Shown here: positions 21,290 through 32,824 of the stretch, one piece after another
Numbering within the stretch: position 1 is the stretch's first letter
How the letters are laid out: each line of letters opens with the position of its first letter
Assembly: GCA_964023275.1 (NCBI GenBank)
Contig: OZ029925.1
Coordinates: forward strand, 4,801,503 to 4,865,502
DNA from: Norana najaformis
Taxonomy: Eukaryota; Annelida; Clitellata; Crassiclitellata; Hormogastridae
Reading direction: 5' to 3'
DNA length: 64,000 nucleotides
Position numbers and translations under genes: made by a program
Notes under the pieces: model-generated
Told to the model about the DNA's origin: nothing
What the model saw: only the letters and a program-made list of their open reading frames with translations
Database searches by the model: none

Positions 21290-23605
21290 TATGCCCTGCC
21301 GTGTCCTTGCAATTGATTGGTAAGCATGAATGCATCTGAATGGTGATTTCTTGAAAGTCATTTTCTGGAAAGCCCAAAAATCCTGGAACAGCGTACTGAG
21401 ATTTTTGAGGCTTGGTCTTTCAGCTTGGTCTTTCTGTTTGGGGCTTGGTCTTTCTGTTAGTGCCTAGTCTTTCTGTTTGGGGCTTGGTCTTTCTGTTGGT
21501 GCCTAGTCTTTCTGTTTGGGGCTTGGTCTTTTTGTTGGTGCCTAGTCTTTCTGTTTTGGGCTTGGTCTTTCTGTTTGGGGCTTGGTCTTTCTGTTTGGGG
21601 CTTGGTCTTTCTGTTTGGGGCTCGGCCATTCTGTCTGGGGCTTGATCTTTCTGTTGGTGCCTAGTCTTTCTGTTTGGGGCTTGGTCTTTTTGTTGGTGCC
21701 TAGTCTTTCTGTTTTGGGCTTGGTCTTTCTGTTTGGGGCTTGGTCTTTCTGTTTGGGGCTTGGTCTTTCTGTTGGTGCCTAGTCTTTCTGTTTGGGGCTT
21801 GGTCTTTTTGTTGGTGCCTAGTCTTTCTGTTTTGGGCTTGGTCTTTCTGTTTGGGGCTTGGTCTTTCTGTTTGGGGCTTGGTCTTTCTGTTTGGGGCTTG
21901 GTCTTTCTGTTTGGGGCTTGGTCTTTCTGTCTGGGGCTTGGTCTTTCTGTTGGTGCCTAGTCTTTCTGTTTGGGGCTTGGACTTTCTGCTTGGGGCTCGG
22001 TCTTTCTGTTTGGGGCTTGGTCTTTCTGTTTGGGGCTTGGACTTTCTGCTTGGGGCTTGGTCTTTCTGCTTGGGGCTTAGACTTTCTGTTAAGGGCGCTT
22101 CTACTTTAACCTACATGACATCTTAACCTATTTGACACTAACACTACAACACCATACTCTACCCAACTGCACGCAGAACGCAGTAAGGTTTGGCTGGATA
22201 GAGTGGGAAGCGTTTGGCAGCCCAAGTACAAAAACCAAACCGTATTCAAAAAGACCAATCTAATCGTAATCTCGAGATTTCTACAGCGCCCAACGAAAGC
22301 TAAGTCGCAGGAATCAGCTTATTCACAGGCGCTCAGCCAAAACAAAATCGATAGACAAAAGGGTTCTGTTCCAGGTCAAGATCCAGGAGTCAGGCAGTCA
22401 GACAGTCGGACGGCTACGGTGGATGGTGTCTGAGATTGAAGCGAGAAGAGAGATAAGGGGAAGAGGAAGAATCAGGATAAGATTTTTGGAAAAGAAGTGT
22501 TTTCAGTCTTGAGTGAAAGACCTGCGCAGAGAATGAATGAAGAGTTGGTGAGTTCATATGGAGGACCAGACAACTGTCGCAATTCTGGCGGGAGTTTATT
22601 CCAAAGGGGTGGGGCAGCTATGGCTATGGAGCGATTTCCAAATTTTAAGGATGCGGTGACGGAAAAGCGAAGAAGTGTTTAGGACAGATGAGCAGCGGGT
22701 TGAACGAAGTGGTTGGATTGTAAATAATTGACGAAGATAGAAGGGTTGGAAGGATTGAACTGTGTTGTATGTGAGGGATAAGATTTTGTACCCTATTAGT
22801 TCTGGAACTGAAAGATCAAGCCCCAAGCAGAAAGACCAAGCCCCAAACAGAAAGACCAAGCCCCAAACAGAAAGATCAAGCCCCAAACAGAAAGACCAAG
22901 CTGAAAGACCACACCCTTAGCAGAAAGACCAAGCCCCAAACAGAAAGACCAAGCCCCAAACAGAAAGACCAAGCCCCAAACAGAAAGACCAAGCTGAAAG
23001 ACCACACCCTTAGCAGAAAGACCAAGCCCCAAACAGAAAGACCAAGCCCCAAACAGAATGACCAAGCCCCAAACAGAAAGACTAGGCACCAACAGAATAA
23101 CCAAGCCCCAAACAGAAAGACCAAGCCCCAAACAGAAAGACCAAGCTGAAAGACTACACCCTTAACAGAAATACCAAGCCCCAAACAGAAAGACCAAGCC
23201 CCAAGCAGAAAGACCAAGCTGAAAGACCATACCCTTAGCAGAAAGACCAAGCCCCAAACAGAAAGACCAAGCCCCAAACAGAATGACCAAGCCCCAAACA
23301 GAAAGACTAGGCACCAACAGAATAACCAAGCCCCAAACAGAAAGACCAAGCCCCAAACAGAAAGACCAAGCCCCCAAACAGAAGGGCCAAGCCCCAAACA
23401 GAAAGACCAAGCCCCACACAGAAAGACCAAGCCCCAAACAGAAAGACCAAGCCCCAAACAGAAAGACCAAGCTGAAAGACCAAGCCTCAAAAATCTCAAT
23501 ACGCTGTTTCAGGATTTTTGGGCTTTCAAGAGAATGACTGTCAGGAAATCACCATTTAGACCCATTCATACATGCCAATCAATTGCAAAGACACGGCAGT
23601 GCATA
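21290..23605. mobile_element. Foldback element with tandem-repeat inverted arms
   Basis: Two arms of about 0.8 kb are inverted copies. The outer ends CTGCCGTGTC..GCAATTGATTGG at 21296 reappear reversed, ending at 23599. Inside each arm lies a unique stretch (about 21296-21410 and 23486-23599) and then about 34 copies of a 20-bp unit related to CTTGGTCTTTCTGTTTGGGG (21411-22095 and, reversed, 22800-23485). The roughly 700-bp centre holds an antisense LINE fragment. No transposase is visible, as in non-autonomous foldback elements. The ORFs of up to 207 codons here only read the repeat. Confidence 0.85.
22258..22700 (-). mobile_element. LINE 3' end, family A (GATTAC-tailed), in the centre of the foldback element
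   Basis: Read on the - strand, the sequence gives AIAAPPLWNKLPPELRQ, the usual C-terminal end of a CR1/Rex1/L2-group reverse transcriptase ORF, followed by a non-coding 3' part ending in GATTAC repeats. Stops and frameshifts show that it is dead. Confidence 0.75.
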
Positions 23606-23647
23606 CATTCGTGCGTGAACTCCAGATACGTACGAATTCATGCGCCA

Positions 23648-23657
23648 GGGACTTTCC
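23648..23657 (+). promoter_or_regulatory. kappaB site GGGACTTTCC, distal
   Basis: This is the exact decamer of the immunoglobulin-kappa enhancer and fits the GGGRNWYYCC consensus. It lies about 0.9 kb upstream of the IkappaB-like start codon, just outside the foldback element. Function is inferred from the match and location only. Confidence 0.5.
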
Positions 23658-24117
23658 TAGGAGTCTAGGGGAATGTCATGGTTCGCTTCATATACAACGT
23701 TTTGTTTCAGTCTTCAAGAAACTTAGTTCAGGAAGCGCTAGCAGTTTCATCCAAAACTTAAATGTATATAGGCCTTTCTAGATCGCTAAGTAGGCTAAGC
23801 TGTAGGCCTTACAAGCATTGAGCATCTAGGTCACAGCTGTTTATAGCAAAACAGCCCATATGCAATAGGCTTATACAAACAACAGTGCTTCTCTTATAAG
23901 CACAGAACACTCGAATCTATTCATCTGGAATATTTAAGCATTTATGTATGTGCATGTAAATGCATAAAACGCCCATATATATATATATATATTATATATA
24001 TATATACATATATATGTTTGTGTGCTTGTGTGTGTATGTATAATCTATGATGTCCTAAGTTTAGATTCTTGAATTGAACGGTATATTCCAACGGGAACTG
24101 CAAGCCTAGAAAACCTT

Positions 24118-24127
24118 GGGAAATCCC
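24118..24127 (+). promoter_or_regulatory. kappaB site GGGAAATCCC, proximal
   Basis: The decamer is a near-palindromic kappaB consensus, flanked by one further C. It lies 441 bp upstream of the predicted ATG of the IkappaB-like gene, where NF-kappaB feedback elements are known in IkappaB genes of other animals. Confidence 0.55.
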
Positions 24128-24180
24128 CTGGTGATATTTCTCACTCGTTTGCTATCGTTCGTAGTTCAACCCTCGTGCGG

Positions 24181-24190
24181 GTCACGTGAC
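24181..24190 (+). promoter_or_regulatory. GTCACGTGAC E-box upstream of the IkappaB-like gene
   Basis: This palindromic CACGTG element matches the extended USF/MITF-TFE-type recognition sequence. A second CACGTG lies at 24434-24439. Both are within 400 bp of the start codon and probably in the promoter or 5' UTR. Confidence 0.4.
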
Positions 24191-24568
24191 ACTCGAAGAA
24201 CAGCCGGTACTTTTTGGTGCTATCGACGGTCAGTCGAAAGGTCCCTTCGTGCCCGAAATAGCCGTGGCTTTGGTTCAGAAATAGGACGTTTGGCGTCTGT
24301 GACGTTCGCATTACGGTGGGTAAATCAGAGCTGACCTGGTATGTTATCAGTCATGTTTTAGGCCTCTGTCAGTGGTTAGGCCTGCATTCGTTTCAGATGG
24401 CCACGCGCACTGAACAGTACATCATGCAGGCCACGTGACTAGGTGCTTTCCCGCGTTTCTCGTTATCGTTATCGTCGAGGCACCGTTTTCTGATGGACGG
24501 TTAGGTCTAGGGTGGTTGAATTTCCGACGATCCCTTCACGGGGTTGTTTTCGTGAATTGTTGCGAGGT

Positions 24569-27500
24569 ATGTGGTCAGAGCGGGTGGCCCTTGACCCCGG
24601 CCAGGACGGGGGGCCCCCAAGTTCGGCCGAACCCGGCGGTAAGAAACGGCCCGACGAGGAAGCGCGTTTGCAGGCGGCCATTGCGATGACGCAGCTGTCG
24701 TCACCGCTGACACTCGGTCCAGAAGACCAGGATCAGTGGCGCCATCTGGCATTGAGAGGAGCCAACCGGAAACTAGAGGAGGATGAACTTACGGAAGATT
24801 CGGGTCAGACCTCGGAGGAGCGTGGACAGAAAGCGGTCATGATAGAGGAGTTTTCGAGAGGAGCTGCTGACCTGGAAACAGACGAGGTTCGATCTGCCAC
24901 CGAGGTCAACGATTCGACGCCTGCCTGCCCTGCTCAGGGTCAAAAGGTCACGGGTGAATACAGTTTTATGCATGAGATGGAAAAAGAAAGTGGAAGCTCG
25001 TTACTGAAATCTTGCGATCAGGTGCAGGACAGGAAACCCGATTTGGGGAACAGATCAAAACTGGTTAACAAACCGTCGGAACATTGGATCGGGGTAGAAG
25101 CGAATCGTGGGGCGTCGCCATTTGCAACAACGGATGGACTCTGCTTGTCGGAAGAACTCGGCGTAAAAGGGAAATTCGTTCGGACATCCCAACCATCGGA
25201 TTCTAGTAACGCTGTCAGGAAAGAGAAGATCTCGGAAGAACTGACCGTCAAATACAGAGACACTCCTCTTGTCAAGAACAGTGACACTCCTATCGACAAA
25301 AACGAAGAAATTCCTGTTCTCAAAAGGAAGACCCAAGAAGACACTCGACCTTCGAAGATTCCTCGACTACGAAAACCACCGCGAAAGACGCCTTCGCAGG
25401 GAACCCGAGGCAAGCGCAGCTCCTCGAAGAACCAGCTCGTCCGACACAAGTACACCGGAAACTGCAGCCCTCCAACCGTCACCAGTGAGGCGGAACGAAG
25501 CCTTGTCCATGACACTCTTCCAGATCTATCGATACCTCGTATGGTCTTCGCCTTTAACCCTCAGGGCGGCCTTCTAGTACCTCTTGTACCACTAGTGCCG
25601 ATTCGTACCATGGCAACAGAGGCGGACAGACACTTAACTTGGCTGCCCTCGAATGTTGTCTCAATTCCCCGTGGTTTATCACTTGCGACCACGACCTCGG
25701 AATCAATCCCTTCAGTGGCGTTACCATCCTGTGCTGCTCAAAGTCACGATGATCCTCGTGTGGTTTCCACATTACCAAGCACACTCCCAGCTTATGAATC
25801 TTTCTCAGAAGATGTCGATACACCGCTATGCTCAGGCGCAGCGGCTGAAGCCGAGTCATCTACCTCGAAGCGTCTCAGCAACCGCGCAACGCACCTGGGT
25901 ATTCCAGGTGGAAGGAGCGGAGATGTTCGCTTTAGAACGGATCCCTTGGGTGAAACATTTCCAGTTCGCGCATTCAAAGTGGAAGAGAAAAAGATCAAGA
26001 TTGACGGTGTGAGGCTAACCGAGTTTACTCAGAACGTTAAAGGCGTTCCGATCATGAAAGGTACAGTAGGTGATCAAGCCATTCAGGGATTCGAGTTTGA
26101 AAGCATTCAGGGCATTGATTTGAGAAAGACATCCAGAACTAGGACTGGGGAAACCCCAACATTTGAGACCAGTGCCAAATCGAAATTATTCGCAAAACCG
26201 GAAACCAAGTTCGGATCTTGTACATCTCCTCTGGATCTGACGACCCATTCGGGCTCCTACGAGTCTCTGGGAAACCGGAGGAACTTCTACACCCTCTTAA
26301 GTTCAACTACAAAAGTAGAAGTCGACAACTATGCGAATTTCAGAAATTCCAAATGCACCATTCTTAATGGAATCCTCAACTTCGGATCAACCTACGTGAC
26401 CGGAGACATGCATGCCGCGCCTGGAACGGGAGGATTGGCGCAGACATTCGGCCACGGTTCGGTGACTGGCGACATCAAGGGCACCAGCTCCGTTCACCCA
26501 ACTTCCTTAATGATCAGCGATGAGAATTCCCCTTCTACAGTGACGGCTGTAGACAAACGCATACCAACGAATAGCCCAAAGGGCAGTGTTTTGAAAGATT
26601 TAGTCTTGGAGCTTCAAGAGACGGAGATGAGTTTCACCGATCCGGTCTCCCGCTCGAAACGCCCCAACTCGGTACTTTCCGGAACTGTCCATGACCTCTC
26701 GTGCTCGAAGACAAACGATATCGCTCGTGTGAGCTTGTGTCCTTCTGTCAAAGGGGGTTACAACTGCGAAGGAGTGGCGCTGGAAAATACTGGCCACTCG
26801 AGGCCGGGAAGCCGATGCAGCAACGATTTGCAGGTGGACTCCTTACGGCTTCAGGAAGAGTGTCGACTTCCGCCGAAGAAAAGAAAGATGCATGTAAATT
26901 TCGACAAGGAAGTTCAACCACTTCGCGGTGACCTGGATCGTGCAAATGATCACGACTTGCTGAAGAGCTCAAGCAAAGAGGAAACCATCTCGAACGTCAG
27001 CCACCTGGAACAATCCCCTCACGACTTGCTGAAGAGCTCAAGCAAAGAGGAAACCATCTGGAACGTCAGCCACCTGGAACAATCCCCTCACGACTTGCTG
27101 AAGAGTTCAAGCAAAGAGGAAACCTTCTGGAACGTCAGCCACCTGGAACAATCCCCTCACGACTTGCTGAAGAGCTCAAGCAAAGAGGAAACCATCTGGA
27201 ACGTCAGCCACCTGGAACAATCCCCTCACGACTTGCTGAAGAGTTCAAGCAAAGAGGAAACCACCTGGAACGTCAGCCACCTGGAACAATCCCCTCACGA
27301 CTTGCTGAAGAGTTCAAGCAAAGAGGAAATCACCTGGAACGTCAGCCACCTGCAGCAATCCGCTCCGAACTACAACCAACATCTCCAGCTTCCGCTGGCG
27401 ATACCAACACCACCGAAAGACGGTGCGGGTGATGGAGGTGAGACGATGCAAAGTCTCAAGGAGCCCTGTCTGCGAGAGGCGACATCTGCCGTGGAAATCG

Positions 27501-30500
27501 TCGTGAAACTGGAGTTTGGAGACAGAGAGGAAAATAAACAGCGGCTGGTCATTGATGGTAAGGTTTCCCTAAATTATAAAGTTAAGTGAATATGGAAATT
27601 TGAAATGTTCTGTTTGGCTGTATTATGACTTCCTTCGAAGCTTCCATCCATTCATCCATCCATCATTCCATCCATTCGTTGTACTGGTGGCTTCCTTTGA
27701 AGCTTCCATCCATTCACCCATCCATCAATCCATCCATTCATTGCAATGGTGGCTTCATTCGTATGCTTCCGTCCATTTCATACGTCCATTGTTCCATCCA
27801 TTCATCCATCCATCCATTCATCCATCCATCATTCCATCCAATCATTGTACTGGTAGCTTCATTTGTCGCTTCCATCTATTCATCCGTTCATTAATCCATC
27901 CATCCGCTCAACAATCCTTTCATCCATCCATCCTTCCATTCTTCCTTCCGTCCATCCTCTCTTCCTTTCTTTGTTTCTTCTGTTCTTCTTCTTTTTCTTT
28001 CCTTCTCCTTTATTCACTCTAACCCCTCGCCTGAATATCTAGATAGACATTGGTGCGCCATCGATCAATACTTTATGCATCATCATTTAATGGCGCTATA
28101 GAAGTTCTCAAACTGAATTAGATTCATGCAGTGCATCAAATAAACTGAGAAGCAGCGCTTTTGTAGGCGCTTAAATTTTAATTTGCCTTTGGAAGCACTC
28201 TAAGGGCGCTATATAAATGCTCAGGTACGTACATCCGGAGCAAAAAATCTGAAAAAGACAACGGAGGCAAATGGTACCCAAAACCTCAATTATGTCAAAT
28301 ACACTTATCTGGCTATGCTATAATCTTGTTATGCTACTTTGGTGTTCTACAAAACTGGCTAATCATCATCATCATCATCATTGTCGTCGTCATCATCATC
28401 CTCGTCATCATCATCCTCATGATCATCATCACCACTCATCATCATCACCATCTCCGTCACCATCCTCCTCCTCTTCTTCTTCATTATCATCCTCCTCCTC
28501 ATCATTATCCTCCTCCTTCTCATCCTTCTGTGTGTATAAATGTATGTAGGCCTATGGATATGTGTATGTATGTATGAATGCTTGCATATATGTATATATG
28601 TATGTAGGTAGGTAGGTAGGTAGGTATGCATATAAGCATGCATGCTTGTATGTATATATATATATATATGCATGTAATATATATGCATGTATATATATGC
28701 ATGTATGCATGTATATATGTATGCTTGCATGCATGTATGTATGAATGCTTGTACGTATGTGTGTATGTATGCATGCCTGTGTATGAACGGATAGTTGGAT
28801 CGATCGTGTTTGCATTAAACTGAAGGCCGCTGTCTGAGTCAGGCTCTAGCGGTTGTATGTGGGTGAACTTAGAGAATTTGACAATGCCCACCAGATATAA
28901 TAATAATCAGGAGCTATTTGCAGTGATCGGAACCGAAAGGTGGTTTTTCTTATAATGAAAGTGAAACTGAGGCTGACAGAATGTTATTGCTAATTACTGC
29001 GCTTTTATAGACAGAGAAAGAGACAGAGATAGAGAAACAGAGATAGAGAGACAGAGACAGAAAGAGAAAGAGACAGAAAGAGAAAGAGACACAGATAGAG
29101 AGACACAGATAGAGAGACAGACAGAACATATATATGGAAATTGCTGGACATGGTGGTGCCTTTGATTAAATCATTTTAGCTGCTGTAATTTTCCTATTTT
29201 GAATATTCTGAAATAATGGGTGGGTGTGTGGTGTTTGGTGGGTGGGATTGGGTGGATGAATGTATGGATGGATGGATTGATGGATGGACGGACGGACGGA
29301 CGGACGGATGGATGGACCAGTGAATGAATGATTAAACAGGTGAATGAACTGTTAAATAAGATTGTATCTTCACAAAAGACTATTGTTCAGCTTACTGTAC
29401 TGTACTGTTATAGTCGAACAAGTGATTACTGCTGCACCTCATTGTCATGCGCAAGCGCTGACGTTACTTGTCTCAACAGAGGTTTCTAACCCCTGCATAC
29501 CTCAAAATAAATGCCTCTCGAGAAACGATGCAAGTTGCAGTAGCTTTAACGTTGCCAAAAATGATGAATACCTATTGTTAAATTGCTTACAATAAGCCTG
29601 CCCATTATTTTATTATTGACTGTGTGTTACCGTTATGCCGGCACAGATCGTAAAATGTACCTGTGACAACAGGAGTTTATAAAAGAATCTTATGTAGGTT
29701 TTTTACGGTCAATTGTCAGCCGAAACTGATATAACAGGCGTTTTGGTGAACAACATTACAGCTATTAATATGCTTTCCTGAAAATGATAAAATGCAAATG
29801 TACACGATTTTCAATAGCGACTGCATGGCCTCGACCCGGCTCTGTTCTTCAATGACCTTATCGGGTGAGGTCCTTCACCACCGCTGCCCGTTTGAATGGG
29901 CGCCGCGCCATTTAAGGACCACGTGCTAGTCCGAAATCAAATCTCTGAGCCGCGACCGTAGCCGTCTGACTGCATGCCTGCCTGATTCTTATATCTTGAC
30001 CTGGAATAGAACCCTTCTTGCCCATCGATTTTGTTTTGACTGTGAATAAGCTGGTTCTCGCGACTTAGCTTTCGTTGGGTGCTGTAGAAATCTCGAGTTT
30101 ACGATTATGATTACGACTGACGTACGCTTTAGCCAATGTAACTATATCCTACGGCTGAAAACCACTGGATAGGCGTCGCTACTGAAGTGTCTGCTGTTGA
30201 GAATGAATGTCACGTGGCATGGCACATTGGCCACACTGACAGACAGCTACAAGGAAGCATATCACACGCACTGAATATTTCATTGTTAAGCAACGCTCAA
30301 TGTTGTATAGTATACACAATGTTTATTTACATACTTACGTCAACGACATACTTAGATATGTATATATTTGCGTTAGTGTTATATATATATACATATATAT
30401 ATATATAAATGTATTAGACAAGCTTATCAGAAGACAGTGATCTGAAAAAGAGACAAAGAAGAGGAAGTGATTGGGAATTCGTTGAGGCATTTCTATAATT

Positions 30501-32761
30501 AACATACGATAAATAAAACCAGTGTTATATTTAGAGCTTGTCATAATATTATACACATACACACGTAAATATATACACGCACAAGGAGTGTATATATGCA
30601 TATATAAAGAGTACATGCATATATATATATATATACATATTGTTAGGAGTGTGTACATAGACTGTGTTTAATGTCTCAACAAATTCCAGATAGCTTCCTC
30701 TTCTTGGTGGCTCTGTTGGGTTTTCTCTCATGTATATCTTTGTAGGCATGTATGCACGTATGCGTGTGTATATATGTATCAGGACACTTAATATAACTCC
30801 TATAATACCTCACATGTATGCATGTATATATATATGTATATATATATCAGGACACTTAATATAGCGCCCTTTAAGTACCTCACAAAAGCTTTGCCCACGT
30901 GAGTATCTAAGTGCTCGAAACAAGTGCGACGTAAGACAGTTAGAAAATGTTTGCTGAACAGAGTCAAGTGCAACGGCACGTAACTGCAATGGTAAACTGG
31001 GCCATAAGGAAGGCCCAACACGTGAGAAGGCATGATGGGCTTGAGCTGAAGTGCAGAAGCGTGGCGTCTGCGTATCTCCACGGACTGAAGAGAGCAGTAC
31101 GATCGCCAACCCAGCTAGTTTGAACTGGAACCCAGAGCTCCCTGATACGTGCATGGGTAGTACTAGCAAGTGACGAACATTGCAAAAGATGATCTTGAAC
31201 GATATGAGGCCAGTGTAGCGTTTCTCGCATATATTACGAATTATGAGAATATTATGCAAATAATGTATATATTTGCATATGCTGTGTTTATGCATGAACC
31301 TATGCTACATTGCATAGGCCTATGCTACAGAGACTATACATATATGCATTGTTTGACATTTGTTTGCGGTCTTATTGTTGACATTTATGTAGAGCTAAAT
31401 TCTTGTATAAATCTTTATCAGTTTATACGTTAGCGCAGTGGGGTATCGAGACAGTTTTGCTTTAAAAAGTAATTAACAGTCTGGTGCACGTGAAGGGTTT
31501 CTTTTTTCCCTGATGTGACATAGACTGCATTGTGTTCTATTATGTTCTGTTGAGTTCTATTGTGTTATGTTGTGTTCTATTGTGTTCTCTTGTGTTCTGT
31601 TGTGTTCTATTGTGTTCTATTGCGTTCTGCTACGTTCTATTGTGGTCTGTTGTGTTGATGTGTTGTGTTGTACTTTATTTGTATTGGTTTATTTTGGATT
31701 GTATGTTGCAATTCATTACATTCTACTCTGTTTTGTTTCATTTTATTCTAATATTTCTCTAGGGCTCCATAGAAAGACAGAAACAGTTAAGCATGAATTT
31801 GGGACCATCAGGGGCACATGCTCACCATCGTCGTTGCCACCGTCGTCATTATCAGTGTCGTCTTCATCGCCATCGCCTTCCAGAACAACGACAAATGGCG
31901 CCATTCACTCAGCCATACAACCTGACGAAGATGGCGACTTGTAAGTTCGGATTTTCTTTGTTTTTTCTGTTGCTAAAACAGCAACTAAATCAACAACAAC
32001 AACAACACTAGCAACAGCAACAGTAGCTACAGTGACAAATCTGTTATCATAATTGTAACAGAAAGAAAAATTTTGATAGCTTGGGGGACCAACCCCATTG
32101 CTACTTCAACTCAGACAACTCCCCAGCCATTAGAGGTCATAACCTTCAAAGGTCATTTTACAGGTCATGCCTTTCAAAGTTTCTACCCATAAACGACAGC
32201 TTGTCAACAACTGTTAATACCACTACTGCTACTACTACTACCACTACCACTACTACCACTACTTCTACTACGAATAATAATAATAGTAACATACTATTAC
32301 TACTACTAATACATTATATAATATATATATATTATTATTACTAATAATAATAATTATGCCTGCAGTAGCTGTTGTCGTATTGTGTTATAGGCCGTTGCAC
32401 GTTGCTGTTGCTCAAGGCCTGGGGCCGGTTGTCGATTCCCTCGTCTCAGTCATGTCTCAACTGCACACACACATCGATACGTTCAACAGGAACAGACAGG
32501 TAGGCGTCTGATATCAGGAAATTCATCGTCATCGTCATCATCATCATCATTATCATAATTATACTCATACTTGTCATAATTATCATCGTAATCAACGTCG
32601 TCGCCATCCTTATCCTCCTCCTCTTCATCATCATTATCATCGTTGTCGTCATCATTATCATCATCATCGTCGTCGTTACCACATCAACATAATTTCATTA
32701 TCGCAGTCAGTGTAATAATGATAAGGCCTATTATTAATGACAAGCATTTCACGTGATGATA

Positions 32762-32824
<63 letters not shown>

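Noticed and set aside
22876..23499. 207-codon - strand ORF with repeated VFLFGAWSFCLGLGLS
   Set aside because: It is a translation of the 20-bp tandem units of the foldback element. The other arm gives the same peptide type on the + strand.
24512..24568. Upstream start of the IkappaB-like protein at 24512
   Set aside because: The codon at 24512 is GTG. The first in-frame ATG is at 24569.
26148..26158. GGGGAAACCCC, a third kappaB-like match
   Set aside because: It lies within coding sequence of exon 1, so it was not counted as evidence for promoter control.
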